Shown here piece after piece: positions 1-5,186 of a stretch of 5,220 nt of DNA (positions within the stretch are counted from its first letter, which is position 1; every line of letters begins with the position of its first letter). This stretch comes from Chlamydiia bacterium (GTDB lineage Bacteria; Chlamydiota; Chlamydiia; Chlamydiales; JAAZZY01): positions 1-5,220 of the forward strand of contig JAAZZY010000102.1 of NCBI GenBank assembly GCA_014239035.1. Direction: 5' to 3'. The notes below the pieces were generated by a model, which searched no databases, was not told where the DNA came from, and saw only the letters and a list, made by a program, of their open reading frames with translations. The translations under genes and the position numbers were made by a program.

Positions 1-246
1 GCAGAAGGAGTTAATTTTGTTAATTTTGATGGCGAAACTCAAGAAGTAAGTGATCAACCTGCTGAAGGTTCAAAAGAATTAGCTGCTATTAATGAAGAGG
101 CTTTGAATGAAGCAAGAAGCGATAATCTTTATAATTTAGCAATCACAAACTCTGTTATGACTCTAGCATCTGAAGCTATCTTTGGAGATAATAGACTTGG
201 AATTGCCTCTCTTGCAGTAACAACAGCAGTGCGACTAATGCAGTAA
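1..246 (+). CDS. 3' end of an unrecognised protein (partial)
   Basis: Reading frame 1 is open from the first base to a TAA at 244-246, giving the last 81 residues; the start lies outside the window. I do not recognise the family. The visible part begins acidic and polar (VNFDGETQEVSDQ, then an Ala/Glu-rich stretch with AAINEEALNEA). It ends in a mostly hydrophobic, probably helical tail (residues about 43-81 of the fragment, with NSVMTLASEAIFG and GIASLAVTTAVRLMQ). It has no recognisable catalytic motif. A strong intrinsic terminator starts 25 nt after the stop, so the transcription unit ends here. The hydrophobic tail bears a faint resemblance to the C-terminus of the next gene's product, which might mean related small proteins in tandem, but this is weak. 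The codons look like those of the neighbouring genes, so I believe the frame is real. Confidence 0.7.
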   Translation, partial: AEGVNFVNFDGETQEVSDQPAEGSKELAAINEEALNEARSDNLYNLAITNSVMTLASEAIFGDNRLGIASLAVTTAVRLMQ

Positions 247-271
247 ATCAGCAAGTAAAATTTTTAATTTT

Positions 272-301
272 AAGCTCATCATTTTTGATGGGCTTTTTTT
301 T
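272..301 (+). terminator. Rho-independent terminator of the 5' partial gene
   Basis: A nine-base-pair stem pairs AAGCTCATC (272-280) with GATGGGCTT (287-295), with one G-U wobble and a six-base loop (ATTTTT). It runs into eight consecutive T residues (294-301). It lies 25 nt after the stop codon at 244-246 and before the promoter of the next gene, so it separates the two transcription units. Confidence 0.88.
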
Positions 302-304
302 GTC

Positions 305-336
305 TTTATCTTTTCTTAATGTTTAGCCTTTATACT
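305..336 (+). promoter_or_regulatory. Promoter of the 167-residue protein gene
   Basis: TATACT at 331-336 matches the sigma-70-type -10 box at five of six positions and would give a start near 343 and a leader of about 30 nt. No good TTGACA-like -35 is seen at 16-18 bp spacing. Instead, the region 305-322 is 16/18 identical to 1673-1690, which sits at exactly the same distance (8 bp gap) from the -10 box of another gene in the window. That position conservation supports the promoter call and hints at a common upstream element. Confidence 0.5.
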
Positions 337-360
337 ATTGCCTAAATTTAATTAATCAAT

Positions 361-366
361 AGGAGG
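361..366 (+). promoter_or_regulatory. Strong ribosome binding site (AGGAGG)
   Basis: AGGAGG, continuing as AGGAGGAG, lies 6 nt before the ATG at 373. It is the strongest Shine-Dalgarno in the window and fixes the start codon of the 167-residue protein. Together with the dedicated promoter and terminator it suggests that this small protein is made in quantity. Confidence 0.85.
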
Positions 367-372
367 AGAGCC

Positions 373-876
373 ATGATTACCATTCAAATTAATGAAAAAC
401 CAATATTGGAAGCCAAAGACTGTGCAGTAGGTGCAATGACTAAGGCTGGAAAAACTGCGGGAGCTTATGCTCAAGTCGCAGGAAGCTACATTGCTGAAAA
501 TGGAGCAGCTGTTGCACGCGTTATTAAAGATGGTGCAACTGCAGTCTCAAACTTTGTAAAAGAAAATTTTACAGCTGACGCTGCTAACATTGCTTACTAC
601 TCAAGTATTGCTGGAAGCCTAGCAACATACTCATCTGGTAGCCTATTTTCGCCACTTGCCCTTGCTTGTAACCTTACTACCTATGCAAGTGTAAAGGCTC
701 TTCAGGCTGCTGCTTTGAACGGTAAGTTGAGCCCAGGAGATCGCAAAGCTAAAAATGTGGCATCTGCCAACTTATTTGCGAATGTAATGACTCAAGCTAT
801 TCCTATGCCGAATGTAAAGCTAGCTTTGACTGCCTATAACATTTTATCTGATCATATTAAGGTAAACGTTAAATAA
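373..876 (+). CDS. Ala-rich small protein with 11-residue periodicity, function unknown
   Basis: This encodes 167 residues of no family I recognise. The start is secure because of the AGGAGG six bases upstream. After a short N-terminus, residues about 14-68 can be written as five consecutive 11-residue units beginning at A14, A25, A36, V47 and V58. Small or aliphatic residues recur at unit positions 1 and 5, and acidic or small residues recur near position 7. This pattern is typical of long amphipathic helices that lie on membranes or lipid surfaces or form coiled-coil-like bundles. Residues about 71-115 are rich in Ala, Ser, Tyr and Leu and moderately hydrophobic. A polar, basic linker follows (about 117-129, GKLSPGDRKAK) and then a hydrophobic C-terminal helix (132-158). 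No signal peptide is evident, and hydrophobicity is too mild for a confident membrane segment. The gene stands alone between its own promoter and terminator. In a chlamydia-like host it could be a secreted or inclusion/envelope-associated protein, but that is speculation. Confidence 0.85.
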   Translation: MITIQINEKPILEAKDCAVGAMTKAGKTAGAYAQVAGSYIAENGAAVARVIKDGATAVSNFVKENFTADAANIAYYSSIAGSLATYSSGSLFSPLALACNLTTYASVKALQAAALNGKLSPGDRKAKNVASANLFANVMTQAIPMPNVKLALTAYNILSDHIKVNVK

Positions 877-880
877 AGCT

Positions 881-907
881 AAAAACCCCCAATTTAGGGG
901 GTTTTTT
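881..907 (+). terminator. Strong intrinsic terminator, symmetric
   Basis: AAAAACCCCC (881-890) pairs with GGGGGTTTTT (897-906) around a six-base loop (AATTTA), and the T tract runs to 907. It begins five bases after the stop at 874-876. The A tract on the left arm gives the opposite strand a T tract too, so the hairpin could also stop minus-strand transcription. Its right arm falls where the -35 region of the ung promoter would lie. Confidence 0.93.
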
Positions 908-922
908 ATATCTAATTTTTTC

Positions 923-928
923 TATAAT
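923..928 (+). promoter_or_regulatory. -10 box of ung; predicts a leaderless mRNA
   Basis: A perfect TATAAT ends only nine bases before the ung ATG (938). With the usual spacing, transcription would start at about 934-938, that is within a few bases of the start codon. The expected -35 region (about 899-906) is G/T-rich sequence belonging to the preceding terminator, with no TTGACA match. There is no Shine-Dalgarno between the terminator and the ATG, which fits leaderless initiation. Confidence 0.5.
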
Positions 929-937
929 ATTCCAATT

Positions 938-1654
938 ATGGAAGTTTTAGAGTATTTTTCAGCATCTAGCGAGCAATTATTCGATAAAAGCTGGGCATCC
1001 TTTTTTCTAAAAGAATCTCAACAGGCTTATTTTAAGAGTCTTATAAATTTCTTGAAAAAAGAGGAAAAAACAGGCCCGCCTCTATATCCACCTAAGTCAT
1101 TGATTTTCAATGCCTTTTATCAGGTGCCTTTAGAGCAAATTAAGGTCGTTATTATGGGGCAAGATCCCTATCACGGATGTGGGCAGGCTCACGGGCTAAG
1201 CTTTAGTGTCACTCAAGGAGTTTCCTCTCCGCCCTCGCTGAAAAATATCTTCAAAGAACTTCAAAATGACCTACATATTGATCCTCCGAAGCATGGTTGT
1301 CTTCTAAACTGGGCCCACCAAGGGGTATTAATGTTAAATGCTACTCTGACCGTTCGCGAAAGTGAACCCAAATCTCACTATGGCCAGGGCTGGGAAATCT
1401 TCACTGACCATGTAATTGCTGAGATTGTAAAGCTAGATAGGCCTATTATTTTTATGCTCTGGGGTAAATCTGCTCAGGAAAAGTGCCTTCACCTTCTAAA
1501 GGGAGATGCTCAAAAGAAACATCTAGTGCTACAAACCACTCACCCCTCTCCTTTTTCAGCTCATTCTGGCTTTTTGGGGTCTCGCCATTTCTCACAGGGA
1601 AACGAGTACCTGGTGAAAAATAAGCTAGAACCAATAGATTGGTCTGTAAAGTAA
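938..1654 (+). CDS. ung: Uracil-DNA glycosylase (family 1, Ung)
   Basis: The enzyme removes uracil from DNA, arising from cytosine deamination or dUTP misincorporation, and so starts base excision repair. It has 238 residues, close to the usual 220-230 of family 1. The motifs appear in order. The water-activating loop GQDPYHG is at 74-80, with catalytic Asp76 and thymine-excluding Tyr78. The uracil-stacking Phe89 is in GLSFS, PPSLKNIF is at 98-105, and Asn134 (LN in GVLMLNATLTVR) recognises uracil. The minor-groove loop HPSPFSAH is at 202-209 with catalytic His202. Oddly, the loop residue that in most family members is the intercalating Leu (HPSPLS) is Phe206 here, and the usual HRGFFG is HSGFLG. 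ATG 938 is the only plausible start, since the next in-frame ATG is in the catalytic motif. It has no ribosome binding site and a -10 box immediately upstream. No clear terminator follows; a weak six-base inverted repeat (1647-1652/1657-1662) overlaps the stop codon. Confidence 0.97.
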   Translation: MEVLEYFSASSEQLFDKSWASFFLKESQQAYFKSLINFLKKEEKTGPPLYPPKSLIFNAFYQVPLEQIKVVIMGQDPYHGCGQAHGLSFSVTQGVSSPPSLKNIFKELQNDLHIDPPKHGCLLNWAHQGVLMLNATLTVRESEPKSHYGQGWEIFTDHVIAEIVKLDRPIIFMLWGKSAQEKCLHLLKGDAQKKHLVLQTTHPSPFSAHSGFLGSRHFSQGNEYLVKNKLEPIDWSVK

Positions 1655-1672
1655 ATACTTTAACAAGAGTCC

Positions 1673-1704
1673 TTTATTTGTTCTTAATGTGGTTTTGATA
1701 CAAT
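1673..1704 (+). promoter_or_regulatory. Promoter of the 124-residue protein gene
   Basis: TACAAT at 1699-1704 matches the -10 consensus at five of six positions and would give a leader of about 20 nt. The 18 bases at 1673-1690 match those at 305-322 at 16 positions, including an unbroken TTCTTAATGT, and sit at the same distance from the -10 box. The -35 consensus is poor, as at the other copy. Confidence 0.5.
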
Positions 1705-1732
1705 TAGTGTAGAAACACGGGAGACACACAAA

Positions 1733-2107
1733 ATGACTCATCTAAGTGAGTTCCAAGACTACTACTATGACCTCGTCTTGAAAAAAAACCTAAATATTAC
1801 TCTAAAAAGCGTTAACTGCTATATCGAGCTTTCAAATAGAGGTCGTGAAATGAGCATCATGACGACAATTTGTCAAAATAAGCCTCATTTGAAAGAGCTC
1901 GTTCTTCGACAAAAAGAGTACTTTAAAGCGCAGAACTTTCAAATTGATACCCGAAGTCAGCAGGTAGTCATAGCTAGAAAGTATGATTTCACAAAAATGA
2001 GCCCTGATATTTTCTCTCTAAAGCTCGTGCAGTTTCACTCAGAGGTTTTAAGGTGTCGGGATGAAATTGATGATCTCGATGAAGAGAAAGTACTCGTTCC
2101 TCGTTAA
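1733..2107 (+). CDS. Small protein, possible CesT-like type III secretion chaperone
   Basis: This encodes 124 residues. The start is supported by GGGAG at 1719-1723, nine bases before the ATG. I do not recognise the family with certainty. Its layout is an N-terminal helix (about 4-18), beta-strand-like segments (about 21-45, with ITLKSVNCYIELS and MSIMTTIC), a helix (about 52-66), further strands (about 67-82, FQIDTRSQQVVIARKYD), and a long C-terminal helix (about 91-113) ending in an acidic tail DEIDDLDEEK. Length, acidic end, alpha-beta-alpha-beta-alpha order and the 'D-L-T..F...L..F' type closing helix resemble class I (CesT/Scc-type) secretion chaperones, which are small, cytoplasmic and dimeric. 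This is fold-level reasoning, not a motif match, and no effector gene lies beside it. It has its own promoter and converges on the phosphoglucomutase gene. Alternatively it is a lineage-specific protein of another role. Confidence 0.85.
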   Translation: MTHLSEFQDYYYDLVLKKNLNITLKSVNCYIELSNRGREMSIMTTICQNKPHLKELVLRQKEYFKAQNFQIDTRSQQVVIARKYDFTKMSPDIFSLKLVQFHSEVLRCRDEIDDLDEEKVLVPR

Positions 2108-2128
2108 TGTTCCATGTAGAACAATTAA
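2104..2128. terminator. Possible hairpin between convergent stop codons
   Basis: TTAATGTTC (2104-2112) pairs with GAACA-TTAA (2119-2128) around a six-base loop, with one bulged A at 2124. The stop codons of both convergent genes lie inside the arms. There is no T tract directly after the hairpin on either strand; the nearest T run on the plus strand is at 2137-2143. It may therefore act only weakly, as a transcription attenuator or an mRNA 3'-end stabiliser. Confidence 0.4.
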
Positions 2129-3879
2129 GAAAGGAGTTTTTTTAGATCTTGAGTTAGCTGCTCTATTTTAGCGTCCATTGCTACGATTCCCATATTGATA
2201 TCCTTCTCATCCTTATCCACAACACCGCAGTATATTTTAACTTTAGGCTCTGTACCTGAAGGGCGTATAACTAGTTTACTATCATCTTCAAGCCAGAATA
2301 ATAAAACATTAGATTGAGGAAGGGTAATAGGTTCTTCTTTACCTGAGATTAGATCTATTCTTTTAGAGCTGTCATAGTCCTCTAAGATTTTTACGGCTTT
2401 TCCTGCAAAAGAGCGGGGCGGGTTTTTTCTAAGATTTTCCATCATCTTCTTGATCTTATCCTTCGTTTCTTTGCTGTCAGGATAAACAATGGAGACCAGC
2501 TTTTCTCTGAAAATCCCATGCTTCTTGTAAATCTCGTGCAATACATCTAAGAGAGTTTTTTCATGGAGCTTAGCTTGGAGGGCAACCTCACAAATTAGAG
2601 CACTCATAATAATGGCATCTTTATCCCTTGAATGAGTTCCCAAGAGGTAACCATAAGACTCTTCTCCCCCGAAGATGTACTCATATGTAGCCGGCTTTTG
2701 CTGTTTCCATTGATAAATAAGCTGTCCGATATACTTAAAGCCCGTAAGCACATTAAAGCAGGGTTTCTGGTAGAACTCAGCAATCGCTTTGAATAGTTCT
2801 GAGGTGACAATTGTTTTAACAAAAGCGGCATTTTGAGGCATTGTCCCTTGTGATTGCATAGCTTCACATAAATGGTGGATACAAATGCACGCCATTTCAT
2901 TTCCTGAAAGTAAAGCAGCTTTACATTCGTGGAGAATAGCTACTCCAATTCTATCGCAGTCTGGATCTGTTCCCAAAAGAATGTCAGCTTCCTCATTTAA
3001 TAGCTGCTGCATTCCCATCTTCATTGCTTTCTCTTCCTCAGGGTTGGGTTTTTCAACCGTAGGAAAGTCGCCATTTGGAATAGCTTGTTTCTCAACAAGG
3101 CTAACAGATGAAAAGCCCCAATCTTTTAGAATTTTAGGGACCATGGTAATTCCACATCCATGAAGAGCAGTATAGACAACTTTCAGTCTCTCGCCTTTAA
3201 GCTTGTTGTCTTCTGGAAAGCGTTGAAGAGCTCGCACTGTATCTAAATAGACATGATCCAAGTTATCGTCTATCCAATGAATGAGATCTGAGTTCATGTC
3301 AGGCAAAGATTTAATCTGCTTGAGATCAGTTATATTGTTCACTTCTTTGATAATGGCTTCATCATGTGGAGGTAAAACTTGAGCGCCGTCATCCCAATAA
3401 ACCTTGTAACCATTATATTCAGGAGGATTATGGGAGGCTGTGACCATAACAGCTGAAGTACACTTCTGGTGTCTTGCGCCAAACGAAACCATGGGGACAG
3501 GACGCATTTCTTTGTAAATATAGACGCGAATATTATTCCCAGCAAAAACTCTTGCGGCAACTTCGCTAAAAAAGGGAGAGTTGTTGCGAGAATCATGTCC
3601 AATTAAAACACTGTGGGGCTCTTTTGAAGGCTTTTGATTGATATAGTTTGCAAGGCCTTGGGTAGCCGCAGCAATTGTATACTGGTTCATTCGATTGGTT
3701 CCGGGGCCCATTACCCCTCTTAACCCACCTGTTCCAAAAGCTACTCGAGTATAAAAAGCATCAATGATCTGTTGAGGATTCTTTTTAAGCATCCGATTTA
3801 TTTCGTCTTTTGAGTCCTGGTCATAGTCACCATTTAACCATGCGTCTAAATTTTTTTGAGTAGTTTCATCAAACTGCAT
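2125..3879 (-). CDS. Phosphoglucomutase/phosphomannomutase, long form
   Basis: This is an alpha-D-phosphohexomutase that interconverts glucose-1-phosphate and glucose-6-phosphate (or the mannose equivalents), linking glycolysis to glycogen and nucleotide-sugar synthesis in the cytoplasm. At 584 residues it belongs to the long subgroup related to Bacillus PgcA (YhxB), human PGM2 and the chlamydial enzyme annotated MrsA/Pgm, rather than the ~450-residue GlmM/AlgC type. All four active-site loops are intact. The phosphoserine loop TASHNPPEYNGYK has Ser149. The Mg-binding loop GTDPDCDR has Asp305, Asp307 and Asp309. The sugar-specificity loop GGEESYG is at 404-410, and the phosphate-binding loop RPSGTEPK is at 539-546. 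The N-terminal GTGGLRG (49-55) is also typical. The start is supported by a Shine-Dalgarno (AGAGGA on the minus strand, 3885-3890). GEES is normally read as glucose/mannose specificity, so glucosamine mutase activity is unlikely. The gene stands alone, divergent from the nuclease operon. Confidence 0.96.
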   Translation of the reverse strand: MQFDETTQKNLDAWLNGDYDQDSKDEINRMLKKNPQQIIDAFYTRVAFGTGGLRGVMGPGTNRMNQYTIAAATQGLANYINQKPSKEPHSVLIGHDSRNNSPFFSEVAARVFAGNNIRVYIYKEMRPVPMVSFGARHQKCTSAVMVTASHNPPEYNGYKVYWDDGAQVLPPHDEAIIKEVNNITDLKQIKSLPDMNSDLIHWIDDNLDHVYLDTVRALQRFPEDNKLKGERLKVVYTALHGCGITMVPKILKDWGFSSVSLVEKQAIPNGDFPTVEKPNPEEEKAMKMGMQQLLNEEADILLGTDPDCDRIGVAILHECKAALLSGNEMACICIHHLCEAMQSQGTMPQNAAFVKTIVTSELFKAIAEFYQKPCFNVLTGFKYIGQLIYQWKQQKPATYEYIFGGEESYGYLLGTHSRDKDAIIMSALICEVALQAKLHEKTLLDVLHEIYKKHGIFREKLVSIVYPDSKETKDKIKKMMENLRKNPPRSFAGKAVKILEDYDSSKRIDLISGKEEPITLPQSNVLLFWLEDDSKLVIRPSGTEPKVKIYCGVVDKDEKDINMGIVAMDAKIEQLTQDLKKLLS

Positions 3880-3884
3880 AAAGA

Positions 3885-3890
3885 TCCTCT
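3885..3890 (-). promoter_or_regulatory. Ribosome binding site of phosphoglucomutase
   Basis: Read on the minus strand, AGAGGA ends five bases before the ATG at 3879-3877, which supports this start over any internal Met. I could not pick a convincing minus-strand promoter in the 83-nt divergent region; TATTAA-like and TATCTT-like boxes occur without a matching -35. Confidence 0.65.
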
Positions 3891-3897
3891 ACTTTAA

Positions 3898-3933
3898 AGA
3901 TATTGACTCTCAAGTCATCAAAAATTAATATCT
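3898..3933. repeat. Inverted repeats in the divergent intergenic region
   Basis: AGATATT (3898-3904) and AATATCT (3927-3933) form a perfect seven-base inverted repeat. A second one, TGACT (3904-3908) and AGTCA (3913-3917), lies within it but has a different centre. Both overlap the proposed -35/-10 boxes of the nuclease gene, so they could be operator half-sites. In sequence this AT-rich, short inverted repeats can also occur by chance. Confidence 0.3.
3903..3931 (+). promoter_or_regulatory. Promoter of the nuclease operon
   Basis: TTGACT (3903-3908) matches the -35 consensus at five of six positions. It is followed at 17 bp by TAATAT (3926-3931), a four-of-six match to TATAAT. Transcription would start near 3938, giving a leader of about 25 nt without a Shine-Dalgarno. 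It is the only site in the window with a recognisable -35. Confidence 0.5.
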
Positions 3934-3942
3934 CTAGATAAC

Positions 3943-3966
3943 ATGAAAACAGAAAAATTAATATGA
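3943..3966 (+). other. Possible seven-codon leader ORF overlapping the nuclease start
   Basis: ATG at 3943 opens a frame coding MKTEKLI that ends with TGA at 3964-3966, overlapping the nuclease ATG (3963-3965) as ATGA. This geometry is typical of translational coupling. It has no Shine-Dalgarno, but neither does the nuclease gene, and with a transcription start near 3938 this ATG would be almost at the 5' end of the mRNA. The mini-ORF could also be a chance product of A/T-rich sequence. Confidence 0.25.
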
Positions 3967-5186
3967 AATTTATTCATGCTGCAGATATCCACCTAGATAG
4001 TAGAGTCGTTGCACTAAGAAGTTTTTATGCACAAGAGAGGGTTTGCCTCTCTAAGTTGCAGCAGAGAGCCTTCACCTCTCTGATTGATTTAGCCATAGAC
4101 GAAGATGTAGATTTTATGTTGCTTGCAGGAGATCTATTTGACAGTAACTGGAAAGACTATGGCGTGGGTCTTTTTTTTATTCAGCAGATAAAAAGACTAA
4201 AATGCCCAACCTATTACATTCGTGGAAATCACGATTCTGAAAATAGGCTCATTAAATCATTACCTTATCCGGAGGATTTTCACATTTTCGATAGCTTCAA
4301 ACCTCAGACAATGCTTTTAGATGATCTTAAGCTTGCTATTCATGGACAGAGCTACAGTCATTATCATATAGAAGAAGACTTAGCTGCGGGCTATCCAAAA
4401 GCACTTCCTGGTTATTTCAATATTGGCCTACTTCATACAAGTGGGGACAAAAGAAATGGAGAGCTACCCTACGCTCCTTATGATGGAAAACTACTTCATG
4501 CGAAAGGGTACGACTATTGGGCTCTAGGACATCTTCATCAAAACCAAATTCTCTCGGAAAACCCAGCAATTGTCTATAGTGGCACACTACAAGGAAGGCA
4601 CATCAAAGAAACAGGGATGAAGGGATGTTATGTGATCTCTGTAGATGAAAAAGAGGTGAAAAAAATAGCCTTTAAAAGGCTGAGTTGCCTTCAATGGGAA
4701 AAGATAAACATAGAAATGAGCTCTATTACTAATGAAAGCGAAATGAGACAAGCAATCATAAGTGGGGTTAAAAAGTGCATAGATGGAAAGGATGTAGAGA
4801 TCTTAATCGTAAGATTTTTCTTTATGGGCGAGAATCAGCTCAAGAAAACAATAAGTGAAAACACAGAGCACTGGGCAAATGCTATCTACTGCTGGTTAGA
4901 GGAAATATCTGATAAGAAGATATTCATCGAAAAACTAATAGATAAAAGCACTCTAGTGCAAGATGCCCAAAAAAATGAAAACCCTCTTGTTGAGCATCTT
5001 TTTAAACACCTAGAGGAAAAAGTGGTTAAGAAAAGCATACTAGAAAACTTTTCTACAGAGTATGCTGCTATCAAAGAAAGAATGCCCAAAGAGATCCTAG
5101 ATCCTAATTCTGAAAATGAAAGCAGTGAAGATCTTCAAAGCCAGATAAAGTCATTTTTAGAAGCTAAGTTTTTAGAGACCCTATAA
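3963..5186 (+). CDS. YhaO/SbcD/Mre11-type DNA repair metallophosphoesterase
   Basis: This is probably the nuclease subunit of an SbcCD/Mre11-Rad50-like complex that processes DNA ends or hairpins with an ATPase partner. It has 407 residues, close to Bacillus YhaO (about 408). The five phosphoesterase motifs, which bind two Mn ions, are complete: Asp8 and His10 (ADIHLDS), Asp57 (LLAGDLFD), Asn89 and catalytic His90 (GNHD), His158 (LLHTS), and His190 and His192 (ALGHLH). Directly after them, YSGTLQGRHIKETGMKGCY (206-223, key residues G-QGRHI-E-G-KGC) is characteristic of the YhaO subgroup. The nuclease core spans about 1-225. The remaining 180 residues are Lys/Glu-rich with long helices and probably form the capping domain and the ATPase-binding tail. 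ATG 3963 is chosen because MKFIHAADIHLD is the conserved family N-terminus. There is no Shine-Dalgarno, and a seven-codon ORF overlaps the start. Its stop directly abuts the next ATG, indicating an operon with the ATPase. Confidence 0.95.
   Translation: MKFIHAADIHLDSRVVALRSFYAQERVCLSKLQQRAFTSLIDLAIDEDVDFMLLAGDLFDSNWKDYGVGLFFIQQIKRLKCPTYYIRGNHDSENRLIKSLPYPEDFHIFDSFKPQTMLLDDLKLAIHGQSYSHYHIEEDLAAGYPKALPGYFNIGLLHTSGDKRNGELPYAPYDGKLLHAKGYDYWALGHLHQNQILSENPAIVYSGTLQGRHIKETGMKGCYVISVDEKEVKKIAFKRLSCLQWEKINIEMSSITNESEMRQAIISGVKKCIDGKDVEILIVRFFFMGENQLKKTISENTEHWANAIYCWLEEISDKKIFIEKLIDKSTLVQDAQKNENPLVEHLFKHLEEKVVKKSILENFSTEYAAIKERMPKEILDPNSENESSEDLQSQIKSFLEAKFLETL

Noticed and set aside
247..372. Mobile element, attachment site or small RNA in the longest gene-free gap
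   Set aside because: The gap is 126 nt and is accounted for by a terminator, a promoter and a ribosome binding site. No target-site duplication or second hairpin was found.
1452..1634. Minus-strand open frame of 60 codons inside ung
   Set aside because: It lies wholly antisense to the conserved C-terminal half of ung, has no family resemblance, and is explained as a shadow frame.
1647..1662. TAAAGT/ACTTTA inverted repeat over the ung stop codon as a terminator
   Set aside because: The stem is six weak pairs with no T tract after it, so it is not a credible intrinsic terminator.
2108..2123. TGTTC-N6-GAACA as a LexA/SOS box
   Set aside because: The known Gram-positive box is GAAC-N4-GTTC, the opposite arm order and a different spacing. 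The position between two stop codons is also not a promoter.
2604..2900. Minus-strand 98-codon open frame inside the phosphoglucomutase gene
   Set aside because: It is an alternative frame of the same strand within a gene whose active-site motifs are all intact. No frameshift is needed, so it is a shadow.
2885..3163. Plus-strand 92-codon open frame
   Set aside because: It is antisense to the metal-binding-loop region of phosphoglucomutase, with Ser/Pro/Ile-rich translation typical of shadows and no ribosome binding site noted.
3339..3602. Minus-strand 87-codon open frame with hydrophobic residues
   Set aside because: It is out of frame within the phosphoglucomutase phosphoserine-loop region. 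The membrane-like look comes from reading the conserved gene in another frame.
4886..5089. Minus-strand 67-codon hydrophobic open frame
   Set aside because: It is antisense to the Lys/Glu-rich tail of the nuclease; antisense of Lys/Glu codons yields Phe/Leu/Ser-rich sequence, mimicking a membrane peptide.
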